Positions 42,747 to 52,360 are shown, numbered from the stretch's first letter. The stretch: DNA of 54,048 bases from an uncultured Campylobacter sp. (GCA_934718785.1 CAKVAF010000013.1:1-54048); one strand, 5' to 3'. Notes: generated from the letters alone by a model not told the origin. A program made the numbers and translations.

Positions 42747-43304
42747 ATGTTTATTTATAGGTATTTAAAACACCCTAAGCAAACAGGCGCGCTTTGCTCA
42801 AGCTCAAATAAACTCGCTCATACCATCACTTCAAATATCAATTTAGAAAAAGCTCAAAATATCGTTGAAATAGGCGCTGGGACAGGATCTTTCACAAAAG
42901 AAATTTTTAAAAAAAAGCAAGAAAAAGCCAAATTTCTAGCCGTTGAAATCGATGAAAAAATGGCAGAAAAACTGAAGAAAAAATTCCCAAATTTAGACAT
43001 AGAAATCAACAGCGCAGCCAATTTAAAGCACATTTTAAAGCAAAAAGGCATAAATGAAGTGCAAAGTATCATCTCAGGCATTCCCTGGGCTTTATTAAAG
43101 GAAAACGAGCAGGAAAAACTGCTTCAAATTATCTATGAAAGTTTAAGTGATGAGGGCTTTTTTGCTACCTTTGCTTATATCTTGCCAACGCTTGCTGCAA
43201 GGCGCTTTAAAAAGCTTTTGTTTAGGATTTTTAAAGAAGTTAAAATTTCAAAAATCGTGTGGCAAAATTTCCCGCCCGCTTTGGTGTATTACTGCAAGAA
43301 ATGA
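42747..43304 (+). CDS. SAM-dependent methyltransferase (phospholipid/rRNA dimethylase type)
   Basis: A 185-residue methyltransferase. The N-terminus LKHPKQTGALCSSSNKLAHT matches phosphatidylethanolamine N-methyltransferases of the PmtA type (K-P-K-x-x-G-A-x-x-P/S-S-S). The SAM loop is NIVEIGAGTGSFTKEIF (about residues 38-54), with the acidic residue FLAVEIDEKM following. IISGIPWALL holds the position of the family's catalytic N/S-G-x-P motif. Related rRNA adenine dimethylases share this core, so the substrate could be lipid or RNA; the N-terminus favours lipid. It stands alone with its own promoter. Confidence 0.8.
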   Translation: MFIYRYLKHPKQTGALCSSSNKLAHTITSNINLEKAQNIVEIGAGTGSFTKEIFKKKQEKAKFLAVEIDEKMAEKLKKKFPNLDIEINSAANLKHILKQKGINEVQSIISGIPWALLKENEQEKLLQIIYESLSDEGFFATFAYILPTLAARRFKKLLFRIFKEVKISKIVWQNFPPALVYYCKK

Positions 43305-43922
43305 TTTTCAGGGCTTTGATGAAGCTTGATTAAATTTCAAGGATTTGAATTTAAAAAATTATATTTGATTTTAAAATTTTGTAATTTAATTTTAAAAAAT
43401 TCAAAGAATTTGAAAACAGCGACGCGAGTTTTTAATGCGCCATTGTGAGAATTTGCGCGATGAATTTGATAGGGCGTCATCGCTTGGGGTGTGTCATTGC
43501 GAGCAAGGATTTATCCTTGCACGACAATCTACAAATTCGTCATTGCGAGTGGGCTTTGCCCACATGGCAATCCATTCTTTACTTTTGCTATTTAATAATG
43601 GATTGCTTCAGCCTAAAGGCTTCGCAATGACAGAGCAAAAGTCTAAAATAAAATTATAAATTAGCGCGACAAAACTTCATCAAATCTTGCAATGACACGA
43701 ATTTACTATTGCAAAGTTTGCGATAACAGGAAAAATTTAGAAAAACTAGGATAATGCATCATAAAAAGCCTTAGAGCTGAAGCAATCCATTGTATAAAGA
43801 ATGAATTGCTACGAATTTGCTGATATAATTCTTGCGATGACGGCGAAAATGAAATCTATCACATAGAAATTATAAATTAGCGCGCAATGACGATTAATAA
43901 AACGCGATGATATAAAAAATAC
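43305..43922. repeat. Repeat cluster between the methyltransferase and efp genes
   Basis: No gene. The second motif is at 43413-43432 (AAAACAGCGACGCGAGTTTT), followed by a degenerate half at 43437. Plus halves are at 43492-43530 (stem GCAAGGA/TCCTTGC) and 43538-43574 (stem GTGGGC/GCCCAC). The minus half at 43597-43632 is internally identical to that at 39345-39373. From 43660 to 43900 only strongly decayed fragments remain. Confidence 0.8.
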
Positions 43923-44492
43923 TTATTTATTTGCTTTTTCTATGTATTCGCCGCGCGTGGTATCCACGCGGATGACTTCGCCTTCAAGCACATGGAAAGG
44001 GATTTGCACCACAGCCCCTGTTTCAAGTGTGGCGGGCTTTTTGTTGCTTCCTTGAGTGTCGCCGCGAAAATTTGGCGCGGTTTCAACGATTTTAAGCTCG
44101 ACAACTTGTGGCACCTCCACGCCGATAGGCTTACCATTGTGAAACATGACATCCACCATCATCCCATCAAGCATCCATTTTTTAGCCTCGCCCACATCAT
44201 CATCGCTGATCGCCACTTGCTCGTAGCTTGAAGTGTCCATAAATTGGCAATTTTCGCCATCATCGTAAAGGTATTGCATACTTTTTTGCTCTAAATTTGG
44301 CGCTTCGCATTTATCGCCCGCATGAATGGTCTTTTCAAGCACTTTGCCGTCTAAAAAAGACTTGATTTTAATACGCACAAAAGCAGGTCCTTTGCCCGGC
44401 TTTACATGCTGATATTCAATGATTTTAAAAGGAATGTCATCAATTTCTATCTTTAGCCCTTTTTTGAGATCCCCCATAGCATAAGTTGCCAT
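43923..44492 (-). CDS. efp: Elongation factor P
   Basis: Relieves ribosome stalling at polyproline stretches. It is 189 residues, the standard three-domain length. The tip of domain I is [19 protein letters not shown], with Lys34 at the position modified by EpmA in many bacteria. [20 protein letters not shown] and the C-terminal signature [20 protein letters not shown] are conserved. The modification enzymes are not in the window. It is divergent from rnpB and about 145 bp away. Confidence 0.97.
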   Translation of the reverse strand: MATYAMGDLKKGLKIEIDDIPFKIIEYQHVKPGKGPAFVRIKIKSFLDGKVLEKTIHAGDKCEAPNLEQKSMQYLYDDGENCQFMDTSSYEQVAISDDDVGEAKKWMLDGMMVDVMFHNGKPIGVEVPQVVELKIVETAPNFRGDTQGSNKKPATLETGAVVQIPFHVLEGEVIRVDTTRGEYIEKANK

Positions 44493-44626
44493 TTTTTATC
44501 CTTAAAATTGAAAATTAAGGCTAAATTTTAGCGAATTTTCTTTGAAAATCGCATTAAAAATCTTTGAAATTTATAAAATTTAATATAAATTGCAAAATTG
44601 GAGTATAAATTTAAGCAAATTTTAGC

Positions 44627-44632
44627 TAAAAT
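44627..44632 (+). promoter_or_regulatory. -10 box (TAAAAT) of rnpB
   Basis: TAAAAT lies 6 nt before the predicted 5' end of the RNase P RNA, the expected spacing. Confidence 0.55.
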
Positions 44633-44637
44633 CACGC

Positions 44638-44953
44638 AAAGCATAGCAGATGCTCGCTTTAAAAAAAGAGGAAAGTCCGAGCTGCAAAAGACAAGCATTC
44701 CATTTAACCAATGGCTAGAGTGATCTAAGGGACAGTGCAACAGAAAGCAAACTACCGCGAAAGCGGAAAAGGTGAAACGGCGAGGTAAGAGCTCACCAGC
44801 GATTTTAGTAATAATTTCGGCTTTGAAAACCCAATGCGCAGCAAGAAGGGATGGTTAGGTGTCTTTATTTAAACCCTTCGCTTGAGCTTGTTTGCAAAAA
44901 CAAGCCTAGATAAATGAGCATTTAAACAGAACTCGGCTTACAGCTATGCTTTT
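44638..44953 (+). ncRNA. rnpB: RNase P RNA component
   Basis: The catalytic RNA that trims 5' leaders of tRNA precursors. The universal core is clear: GAGGAAAGTCCGAGCT near 44668, then ACAGAAAGCAAACTACCG near 44739. GGTGAAACGGCGAGGTAAGA and GCTCACCAG follow, and CAGAACTCGGCTTACAG lies near 44926. The ends pair (AAAGCATAGC at 44638 with GCTATGCTTT at 44943), closing helix P1 and fixing the limits. The length of about 316 nt fits an A-type bacterial RNA. A short AT-rich tail after 44953 may terminate it, but no strong hairpin is seen. Confidence 0.95.
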
Positions 44954-45267
44954 AATCTTTGTTAAAATGTTTAAATTTCAAAAATTTGGTGTGATTTGAA
45001 GCGATATTTTGTAAATTTATTTTGTGAATTTATTCTTTGAAATTTAAATGAATTTTTAAAATAAACTCACAAAACAGCGGCACAAATTATAAATGCGTCA
45101 TTGCAAAGGCTTGATAAGTCAAGTCGTGGCAATCTATAAATTTATATGAGAAAAAATTTCAATCACTAGGTTAAAGTGTGGATTATTTCACTCCGCTCGC
45201 AATGACGGGATTTGGGCGCAAGGACAAGTAAATTTTAAACATAAAACGAGCAAAAAGAAAGGCAAAA
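44954..45267. repeat. Repeat composite between rnpB and azlC
   Basis: No gene. AT-rich to about 45060. Then the second motif is at 45067-45089 (TCACAAAACAGCGGCAC and following), with a plus half-site at 45096-45140. Its stem GGCTTGA/TCAAGTC includes one G-T pair. An AT spacer and a minus half at 45177-45212 follow. This is the neatest full composite in the window. The azlC Shine-Dalgarno (AAAGG) follows. Confidence 0.8.
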
Positions 45268-45945
45268 ATGATACTGCAAGTTTTTAAGCTTTGTTTGCCT
45301 GTGATTTTTAGCTATATTCCGCTTGGCTTTGCCTTTGGCATACTTGCTGCAAGTAATGGCTTAAGCCTAGCTCAAAGCTTAGGTATATCTTTTTTTGTGT
45401 ATTCGGGCTCGGCTGAGTTTTTACTAGTAGGCTTTATCTCGCTTAATGAAAGCTTATTTGGTATTTTCATTATACTTTTTTTATTAAGTTTTAGACATTT
45501 TTTTTATACACTCACGCTTTTAAATGAGCTTAGAGCTTTAAATTTCTTGCGTTTTTATGTGATTTTTTCTTTAAGTGATGAAAGTTTCGCACTTTTAAGC
45601 ACGCAAAAGGGGTTTTTTAATAAATTTCAAAAGGCTCAAAAAAGCCTTGCAAGTGCTTTGCTTTGCTTTTTTAATCAAGCTTCTTGGGTGCTTGGCTCAG
45701 GGCTTGGATATCTTTTTCAAAAAGGCTCAAAGCTTGATTTTTCAGGCATTGAATTTAGCCTTAGCGCACTTTTTATAGTGCTAGCTTATGATGCTTATAA
45801 GCAAAATAGTGATTTAAAACTCTTAATTTTTGCTTTAATTATAGCATTTTTGGGGCTTTTATTTGTGCCAAAGTCCTTTATGCTCTTTGTTTGTCTTGCC
45901 TTAGCCTTTGTATTTTTATTTTTAAGGCAAAAATATGCAAAATGA
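45268..45945 (+). CDS. azlC: AzlC-family branched-chain amino acid exporter, large subunit
   Basis: A 225-residue polytopic membrane protein (about seven helices). Family features: PVIFSYIPLGFAFGILAASN, FFVYSGSAEFLLVGFISL and LSFRHFFYTLTLLNELR in the N-terminal half. AzlC with AzlD exports branched-chain amino acids or analogues. Its stop overlaps the azlD start by 11 bp. The location just upstream of the ilv genes supports a branched-chain substrate here. Confidence 0.9.
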   Translation: MILQVFKLCLPVIFSYIPLGFAFGILAASNGLSLAQSLGISFFVYSGSAEFLLVGFISLNESLFGIFIILFLLSFRHFFYTLTLLNELRALNFLRFYVIFSLSDESFALLSTQKGFFNKFQKAQKSLASALLCFFNQASWVLGSGLGYLFQKGSKLDFSGIEFSLSALFIVLAYDAYKQNSDLKLLIFALIIAFLGLLFVPKSFMLFVCLALAFVFLFLRQKYAK

Positions 45946-46255
45946 AAATTATATTTTACTAGCCATTTTTATGGGCTTTTTAGCCACTTTTTTAAGCCGT
46001 ATTACTCCTCTTATTTTTTTTAAAAAAGAGCCCTCAAGCACCATAATTTATATACAAAAAAATATGCCCCTTGCTATTATGATAATCTTAGTTTTTTACA
46101 CACTTTTTAGCTTTGATTTGTCAAATTTTTCTAGCGTTTTAGCAGTGATTTTGGCTTGTTTTTTCACTCTTTTTTTACAAATTTTATTTAAAAATGCTAT
46201 TTTAAGCATAGTGCTTTCAACGCTTTTTTATATGGGACTTTTAAGGCTTTTTTGA
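45935..46255 (+). CDS. azlD: AzlD-family branched-chain amino acid exporter, small subunit
   Basis: A 106-residue protein with about four hydrophobic helices, the partner of AzlC. TFLSRITPLIFFKKEPSST near the N-terminus is the characteristic AzlD motif, followed by MPLAIMIILVFYTLFSFDL. It overlaps azlC by 11 bp and the LysE-type gene by 1 bp (TGATG), so all three are one translationally coupled operon. Confidence 0.88.
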   Translation: MQNENYILLAIFMGFLATFLSRITPLIFFKKEPSSTIIYIQKNMPLAIMIILVFYTLFSFDLSNFSSVLAVILACFFTLFLQILFKNAILSIVLSTLFYMGLLRLF

Positions 46256-46845
46256 TGAGTTTTGCACTTTTTATTTTAAGTTTTGCTTCGATTTCTTTTT
46301 TACCAGGACTTTGTATGAGTTTAGCTCTTAGTTTAGGGCTTAGTATAGGTTTTAAGAAAACTTTATGGATGATGGCTGGCGAGCTTTTGGGCGTTTTGGT
46401 TGTGATATTAATTTGTGCTTTTAGCGCAAAGCTCATTTTAAGCTATGAATTTGCTTTTAAAGTGCTGCAAATTGGCGGTGTGTTCTTTTTATTTGACACA
46501 AGCTTTGTGCTTTTTAGGCAAAAAATCAGCCTTAAAAATGCAAAATTAAGCACAAAAGATAGAATTTCTTTGATTTTGCAAGGCTTTTTAGCCACGATTA
46601 GCAATCCAAAGGCGTGGATTTTTATGCTTGCTTTATTACCCGCGCTTTTAGATGAATTTTCTTTAGCGCTCATTTGTGTGGTAATACTTTTTATCGAGTT
46701 TTGCGCGCTTTGTGTGTATGCAAGCGGGGGCAGTGCGTTTAGTATTTTTCTTGCGCGCCACATTGATAAGCTTTCAAAGCTCAGTGCCTTTTGTGTCTTT
46801 TTAATGGCTTGCTTTATGCTTTATGAAGCGTTGATGAGTAATTAG
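46255..46845 (+). CDS. LysE/RhtB-family amino acid exporter
   Basis: A 196-residue inner-membrane exporter with about six helices. The N-terminal signature LPGLCMSLALSLGLSIGFKK corresponds to the family P-G-P-x-x motif, and ATISNPKAWIFMLALLPALL is the conserved second repeat (N-P-K). Substrates of the family are Lys, Thr, homoserine and similar. I use the ATG at 46255 overlapping the azlD stop; the TTG one codon earlier is less likely. With azlCD it makes a second amino-acid efflux system beside the ilv operon. Confidence 0.9.
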   Translation: MSFALFILSFASISFLPGLCMSLALSLGLSIGFKKTLWMMAGELLGVLVVILICAFSAKLILSYEFAFKVLQIGGVFFLFDTSFVLFRQKISLKNAKLSTKDRISLILQGFLATISNPKAWIFMLALLPALLDEFSLALICVVILFIEFCALCVYASGGSAFSIFLARHIDKLSKLSAFCVFLMACFMLYEALMSN

Positions 46846-46906
46846 AGCAAAAATTTTCACATTTTTTGAAATTTTTTCTATTTTTTTTAAAAAAGTCTTT
46901 AAAAAA

Positions 46907-46915
46907 TGCTATACT
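46907..46915 (+). promoter_or_regulatory. Extended -10 promoter of the ilv leader
   Basis: TGC TATACT is an extended -10 box. Transcription would start near 46922, about 20 nt before the leader-peptide ATG, leaving room only for the strong AGGAGG Shine-Dalgarno at 46931-46936. Confidence 0.65.
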
Positions 46916-46942
46916 TAAATTTTACATTTTCAGGAGGATAAA

Positions 46943-47152
46943 ATGAAAACTTGTTTTTCATCTGCAAAAGCTTGCAGTTTTTCACATTTTTCAGCCACTC
47001 GTGCTTTAAGCTTAAACGCAAAGCAAAATTTAAATTCAATGAATTTAAACACAAACTCAACAAATTCAAACACACAAAACTCACACACAACTAGCGCTTC
47101 AAATGCCCTGCTTGTCGTCTGCGTCATTCTCGTTATTAGCATTATTCTTTAA
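46943..47152 (+). CDS. Probable ilv leader (attenuation) peptide
   Basis: A 69-residue peptide 84 bp upstream of ilvB. It has an excellent AGGAGG ribosome site. The last 14 codons (47108-47149) read LLVVCVILVISIIL, twelve of them Leu, Val or Ile. Several use codons that look uncommon in this AT-rich genome (CTG, CTC, three GTC). This is the hallmark of ilv attenuation leaders, where slow translation under amino-acid shortage switches on the operon. Before it lies an unusual Asn/Ser/Thr-rich segment (about residues 26-54). I see no strong terminator hairpin with a U-run between 47153 and 47236, so the mechanism may differ from the enteric one. A small membrane peptide is the alternative. Confidence 0.75.
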   Translation: MKTCFSSAKACSFSHFSATRALSLNAKQNLNSMNLNTNSTNSNTQNSHTTSASNALLVVCVILVISIIL

Positions 47153-47236
47153 TTATTTTTTCATTTTTTATCATTGTTAAAAGTTTAGTTTTCTTTAAAA
47201 AAACATTAAATTTATAAGTAATTTCAAGGAGTTTTT

Positions 47237-48946
47237 ATGAGATTAAATGGCTCTCATATACTCATGCAAGTTTTATTAGAGCATGAGGTTGATACAATTT
47301 TTGGCTATCCGGGTGGAGCAGTGCTTCATATTTATGATGCACTTTATGATTATAAGGATAAAATCAAACATATTATGCCAGCAGATGAGCAAGGTGCGGG
47401 CTATGCAGCCGATGGCTATGCAAGAGCTAGTGGAAAAACAGGTGTTGTCATCGCTACAAGCGGACCCGGTGCTACAAATTTAGTTACCCCACTTGCTACT
47501 GCTTATATGGATAGCGTGCCTATGGTAGCAATTACAGGCAATGTTCCACGAAGCTTAATCGGCAAGGATAGCTTTCAAGAAGTGTATATAGCAGGCATTA
47601 CTATGCCTATAACTAAGCATAATTTTATGGTGCAAAAAATTGAGGATTTAGCCCCTATTTTAAGAGAAGCCTTTAAAATAGCAAATAGCGGCAGGAAAGC
47701 ACCCGTGCTTGTAGATATTCCTAAGGATGTTTCGGCTGAGTTTTGTGAGTTTGAATTTTGTGAGCCTGTGAAAAAGAGCTTTATTTTAAATGATGAAGCT
47801 AGATTGAGCGTTAAAAAGGCTTTAAGCTTAATCAAGGAGGCTAAAAAACCTCTTTTTTACATAGGTGGCGGGGCAAAAGATAGCTCAAAAGTGCTTTTAA
47901 AACTAATAAATGAGCTAAAAATTCCTTGTGTGCATACGAGTATGGCAGCAGGGACAATAAGCTGTTATGAGCCTTTAAATTTAGGACTTTTAGGAATGCA
48001 TGGAAGCAAAAGTGCAAATTTAGCTGTAAAACACGCTGATTTACTCATCGCTGTGGGTGCTCGCTTTAGCGATAGAGTGGCTTTAAATACCGATAAATTT
48101 GGCCTAAATGCTAAAAAAATTCAAATCGATATTGACAAAAGCGAGCATAATAAAAATGTCAAGGTAGATTGCTCTATCATCGCTGATTTAAACTTAGCCT
48201 TAAAAGAGCTTGAAAAGCAAAGTGAAAATTTAAGCCTAGATACTAAAGCATGGCAAGATGAGCTAGAAAATTTAAGAAAAGAAGAAGCGCAAAATGGCGA
48301 CTTTGGCTTTTATGAAAATGTGCCTTTTACTTATGATGAAAACACGCCCTTTAGCGCTAAAAATCTTTTCAAACTTTTAAGCTTAAGAGCTGGCAAAGAC
48401 GCCATTTTTACAACCGATGTAGGTCAGCATCAAATGTGGGCTTTACAATATCTTGCTCATCAAAAGCCTAGAAGTTTTTTAACAAGTGGTGGGCTTGGAA
48501 CTATGGGCTTTGGATACGGCGCAGCTTTAGGAGCGGTTTTAGCGATGCCTACAAAAAGGGTGTTTCATATAAGCGGGGATGGCTCTTTTATAATGAATTT
48601 AAACGAAGTTACCACGGCTGTGGAGTATGATTTGCCTGTCATTTCTATTATTTTAAACAATTACACATTAGGAATGGTGCGCCAGTGGCAAACAAGCTTT
48701 TATAAAAGGCGTTATTCAAGCACGGATATAAACAAGCATTTTGATTATGTAAAGGTCGCTCAGGGCTTTAATGCCGAGGGCTTTAGCGTAAAAAGCTTGA
48801 GCGAGTTTGACAAGGCTTTAAAAAAGGCATTAAGCCTTAAAAAGCCTGTTTGGATAGAATGTATCATCAACAAAGACGCCAAGGTTTTGCCTATGATAGC
48901 AAGCGGACAAAGCGTAGATGAGATTATCACAAAGGATGAAGAATGA
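47237..48946 (+). CDS. ilvB: Acetolactate synthase, large subunit
   Basis: A TPP- and FAD-dependent enzyme that makes 2-acetolactate or 2-aceto-2-hydroxybutyrate, the first common step of Val, Leu and Ile synthesis (also called ilvI). It is 569 residues. The TPP glutamate is in MPADEQGAGYAADGYARA (about residues 44-61). TSGPGATNLVTPLATAYMDS and FQEVYIAGITMPITKHNFMV follow. The metal/TPP site GDGSFIMNLNEVTTAVEYDL and LNNYTLGMVRQWQ are full family matches. It overlaps ilvH by 4 bp. Upstream is the candidate leader peptide. Confidence 0.97.
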   Translation: MRLNGSHILMQVLLEHEVDTIFGYPGGAVLHIYDALYDYKDKIKHIMPADEQGAGYAADGYARASGKTGVVIATSGPGATNLVTPLATAYMDSVPMVAITGNVPRSLIGKDSFQEVYIAGITMPITKHNFMVQKIEDLAPILREAFKIANSGRKAPVLVDIPKDVSAEFCEFEFCEPVKKSFILNDEARLSVKKALSLIKEAKKPLFYIGGGAKDSSKVLLKLINELKIPCVHTSMAAGTISCYEPLNLGLLGMHGSKSANLAVKHADLLIAVGARFSDRVALNTDKFGLNAKKIQIDIDKSEHNKNVKVDCSIIADLNLALKELEKQSENLSLDTKAWQDELENLRKEEAQNGDFGFYENVPFTYDENTPFSAKNLFKLLSLRAGKDAIFTTDVGQHQMWALQYLAHQKPRSFLTSGGLGTMGFGYGAALGAVLAMPTKRVFHISGDGSFIMNLNEVTTAVEYDLPVISIILNNYTLGMVRQWQTSFYKRRYSSTDINKHFDYVKVAQGFNAEGFSVKSLSEFDKALKKALSLKKPVWIECIINKDAKVLPMIASGQSVDEIITKDEE

Positions 48947-49212
48947 AAACGCATTTTTTAAGCTTAATTGTAAAAAATAATCCAGGCGTCTTAGCGCGCA
49001 TTTGCCTACTTTTTGCACAACGTGGCTATAATATTGCTAGTTTAAGCGTCTATCCTACAAAAGAAGATGAAAGTCTTTCTAAGATTAAATTAAGCGTAAT
49101 CGCTGATGAGGCTACTTTAGAGCAAATCATCAATCAAAGCTTGAAGCTTGTAGAAGTGCTAAGTGCTAGCCTTACTAGTGAGAAAATCATTTTAAAGGAG
49201 GAGCATTATTAA
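48943..49212 (+). CDS. ilvH: Acetolactate synthase small subunit, short ACT-only form
   Basis: Regulatory subunit of acetolactate synthase that binds feedback inhibitors such as valine. It is only 89 residues, a single ACT domain: LSLIVKNNPGVLARICLLFA, then QRGYNIASLSVYPTKEDESL. Typical IlvH proteins are about 155-165 residues with a second C-terminal domain, which is missing. No continuation is visible in any frame in the 59 bp before ilvC, so this is not a simple frameshift. The length resembles the short enteric forms IlvN and IlvM. It overlaps ilvB by 4 bp (ATGA). Confidence 0.9.
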   Translation: MKTHFLSLIVKNNPGVLARICLLFAQRGYNIASLSVYPTKEDESLSKIKLSVIADEATLEQIINQSLKLVEVLSASLTSEKIILKEEHY

Positions 49213-49268
49213 ACTTAAAAACCACTTAAATTTAAAAAATTTAAAAATAAATTTCAACAAAAGGATGA

Positions 49269-50267
<999 letters not shown>

Positions 50268-50272
50268 TTTAA

Positions 50273-50305
50273 TTTTAGGCTTTTAAATTTTTTAAAAGCC
50301 TAAAA
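50273..50305. terminator. Bidirectional hairpin between ilvC and the helicase gene
   Basis: TTTTAGGCTTTTAAA (50273-50287), loop TTT, TTTAAAAGCCTAAAA (50291-50305): 15 bp without mismatch between convergent genes. It lies before the second hairpin and could end transcription from both sides. Confidence 0.75.
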
Positions 50306-50307
50306 AC

Positions 50308-50349
50308 AAGGCTTTAAGAATAAATTGCTTTTAAAGCCTTTTTATTTTT
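50308..50349 (+). terminator. Rho-independent terminator of the ilv operon
   Basis: Stem AAGGCTTTAA (50308-50317) / TTAAAGCCTT (50331-50340), followed by TTTATTTTT. The U-tract overlaps the last codons of the convergent helicase gene. Confidence 0.8.
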
Positions 50350-52360
50350 CATCTTTGATAAAGCCAGCTTCTATTAAAAACTGCGAGGGTTTGTAGCTTT
50401 GATTTTTGTTATTATCGTATCTTGCAAAGCTTAAAACAAGCTCACTTTTTGCTCTTGTAACAGCTACGTAAAAAAGCCTTCTTTCTTCTTCTATGCTGCC
50501 ACCCATAGAAACTAGCTTTGCATTTGGAAAACGGTTTTGTGCTAAATCAATAACATAAACGCTTTCAAACTCAAGCCCCTTGCTTGAATGAACGCTTAAT
50601 AAATTCACGCCCTGCTTCGCACTCATTTCACTGGCTCCAAGGGTTAAAAAATTATAAAATTTATATCTATCCTCATATTTTAAGGCTAAGTCTTTTAAGG
50701 CTTTAAGCTTGTTTTGTATATTATTTAAGGCTTCTTTTTTGCGCTCTAAATCAACATGCCCTGCCTTATTTGTCGCTCTTTTTGTAGCTAAATAATCGCT
50801 TATATATTTAAAAAGCTTATTTTCAAGCACTAAGTTTAAAAAATTTGTAGCATTTTTTATATCTTTAGCCTCTTTTAAAAAATGATAAATTTTTTCCAAA
50901 TTTAGTGCTAAGTTTTCATTCATCTTAGCTAGGCTTAAAATGCCGTTGTCTTTAAAGGCACTTTTGAGATTAAAATCTTTTTTGCTACCTAAAATTTCAA
51001 GCTCTTCAAAAAGCCCTAAATCGTAGCTTTTTCTAGCATTTTTAGCCAAATTTACGCCCTCTTTTGGCTCTAAAAAGCCCCTAATCAAACTGCCCTCCCC
51101 AAGCTTTAAAAAAGCATCAAAAAGCTCCTTTGCTAAACTTGCTCCAACCCCTCTTAAAAAGCTAATTAAAAACATAAAAGCCATAATGTCCTTAGGATTT
51201 AAAATCATACTAAAAAAAGCACAAACCGCCTTTATCTCAAGGCTTTCAAAAAAGCTAGCACTATCCTTTCTATTTGCCTTTATGCCCCGCTCTCTAAGAG
51301 CTAGTTCTATACCATCAGCACTTGAATTGTTTCTAAAAATCACAGCTATTTGCTCATAAGGTGTGCTAGAGTTTAAAATAAGCTCGCTAATGTGCGTGTA
51401 TTGTTCTTTTAGCTCATCAAAAATTAAAAGTCTAGGCTCTTTAAAATCCCCCTCTTTTGTGGCAATTAAATTTTTTTCATACAATCTTTCATTATTTAAA
51501 ATTACTCTATTTGCAAGCTCTAAAATAGCCCTACTCGAGCGGTAATTTTTATTAAGAGTGAAAATTTTTGCATTTTCAAATTTATCCTTAAAACTAGCTA
51601 TAATGCCTATATCAGCACCGTTAAAAGCATAAATACTTTGATCATAATCTCCCACGCAAAATAAGGATTTACTTTTAAAAGCCTCTATTAAAGAGCCTTG
51701 CAAGGCATTAGTATCTTGATACTCATCGACTAAAATTTCTTCAAATTCTAAATTTTGCTTTTTTAAATTTTCTTTAAGCAAAATTAATAAATCATTAAAA
51801 TCCACATAATTAAATCTTTTTTTCTCTTCTTCAAACTCATTTAAAATATCCTCATAAATAGCCTTATAAACGCCTTGCTCGCTATTAATATGCTCTAAAA
51901 AATCCCCAAAATTAGTCCCGCTTTTATTTTGAAAAAGGGCATTTAAATCATATAAAAAGCTTGGTGCATAGGGCTTTATATCGCTTAGATGATTAAAAAC
52001 TCTTTTTTCATAAAGCCCTTTTAATAAATTTTTTAGCTCGCTCGCTGGCTTTAAAATAATTTCTTGCCCCCATTTTCTAAGCAGCAAATAAGCACTTGAA
52101 TGAAAAGTGCCTGCTAGAATTTCTTTTGTGATATTTTTATCAAAATGCTGATTAAGCCTTGTTATCATCTCTTCACTGGCTTTATTTGTAAAGGTTAAAA
52201 GCATTATTTTTGACGGACTTACGCCCTTTTTAAGCAAGTAAGCAATGCGCGCAACTATGGTAGAAGTTTTGCCCGTGCCAGCACTTGCTATGATTAAATT
52301 ATGCGAAAAATTACTTGTAACAGCACTTAATTGCTCATCGTTGAGTTTAGAAAATGGCAT
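50342..52360 (-). CDS. UvrD/Rep-family superfamily 1 DNA helicase
   Basis: A 672-residue 3'-5' helicase that unwinds DNA in repair or restart of replication. Motif I is IIASAGTGKTSTIVARIAYL (about 24-43), motif Ia LLTFTNKASEEM, motif II VDEYQDTNALQGSLI, motif III VGDYDQSIYAFNGA, and motif IV LNKNYRSSRAILELAN. Motif V is GVNLLSVHSSKGLEFESVYV and motif VI EERRLFYVAVTRAKSELVLS. The length fits Rep or UvrD/PcrA without further domains; which subtype is not decidable by eye. It converges with ilvC and diverges from the OmpA-domain gene. Confidence 0.95.
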   Translation of the reverse strand: MPFSKLNDEQLSAVTSNFSHNLIIASAGTGKTSTIVARIAYLLKKGVSPSKIMLLTFTNKASEEMITRLNQHFDKNITKEILAGTFHSSAYLLLRKWGQEIILKPASELKNLLKGLYEKRVFNHLSDIKPYAPSFLYDLNALFQNKSGTNFGDFLEHINSEQGVYKAIYEDILNEFEEEKKRFNYVDFNDLLILLKENLKKQNLEFEEILVDEYQDTNALQGSLIEAFKSKSLFCVGDYDQSIYAFNGADIGIIASFKDKFENAKIFTLNKNYRSSRAILELANRVILNNERLYEKNLIATKEGDFKEPRLLIFDELKEQYTHISELILNSSTPYEQIAVIFRNNSSADGIELALRERGIKANRKDSASFFESLEIKAVCAFFSMILNPKDIMAFMFLISFLRGVGASLAKELFDAFLKLGEGSLIRGFLEPKEGVNLAKNARKSYDLGLFEELEILGSKKDFNLKSAFKDNGILSLAKMNENLALNLEKIYHFLKEAKDIKNATNFLNLVLENKLFKYISDYLATKRATNKAGHVDLERKKEALNNIQNKLKALKDLALKYEDRYKFYNFLTLGASEMSAKQGVNLLSVHSSKGLEFESVYVIDLAQNRFPNAKLVSMGGSIEEERRLFYVAVTRAKSELVLSFARYDNNKNQSYKPSQFLIEAGFIKDEK

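Noticed and set aside
43435..43659. Plus-strand frames of 74 and 61 codons after the methyltransferase gene
   Set aside because: These are translated repeat half-sites with no Shine-Dalgarno and no family resemblance.
36393..45250. Prophage or insertion sequence as the source of the large intergenic spaces
   Set aside because: No integrase, transposase, capsid or other phage-like frame is present; the gaps are explained by repeat accumulation between core genes.
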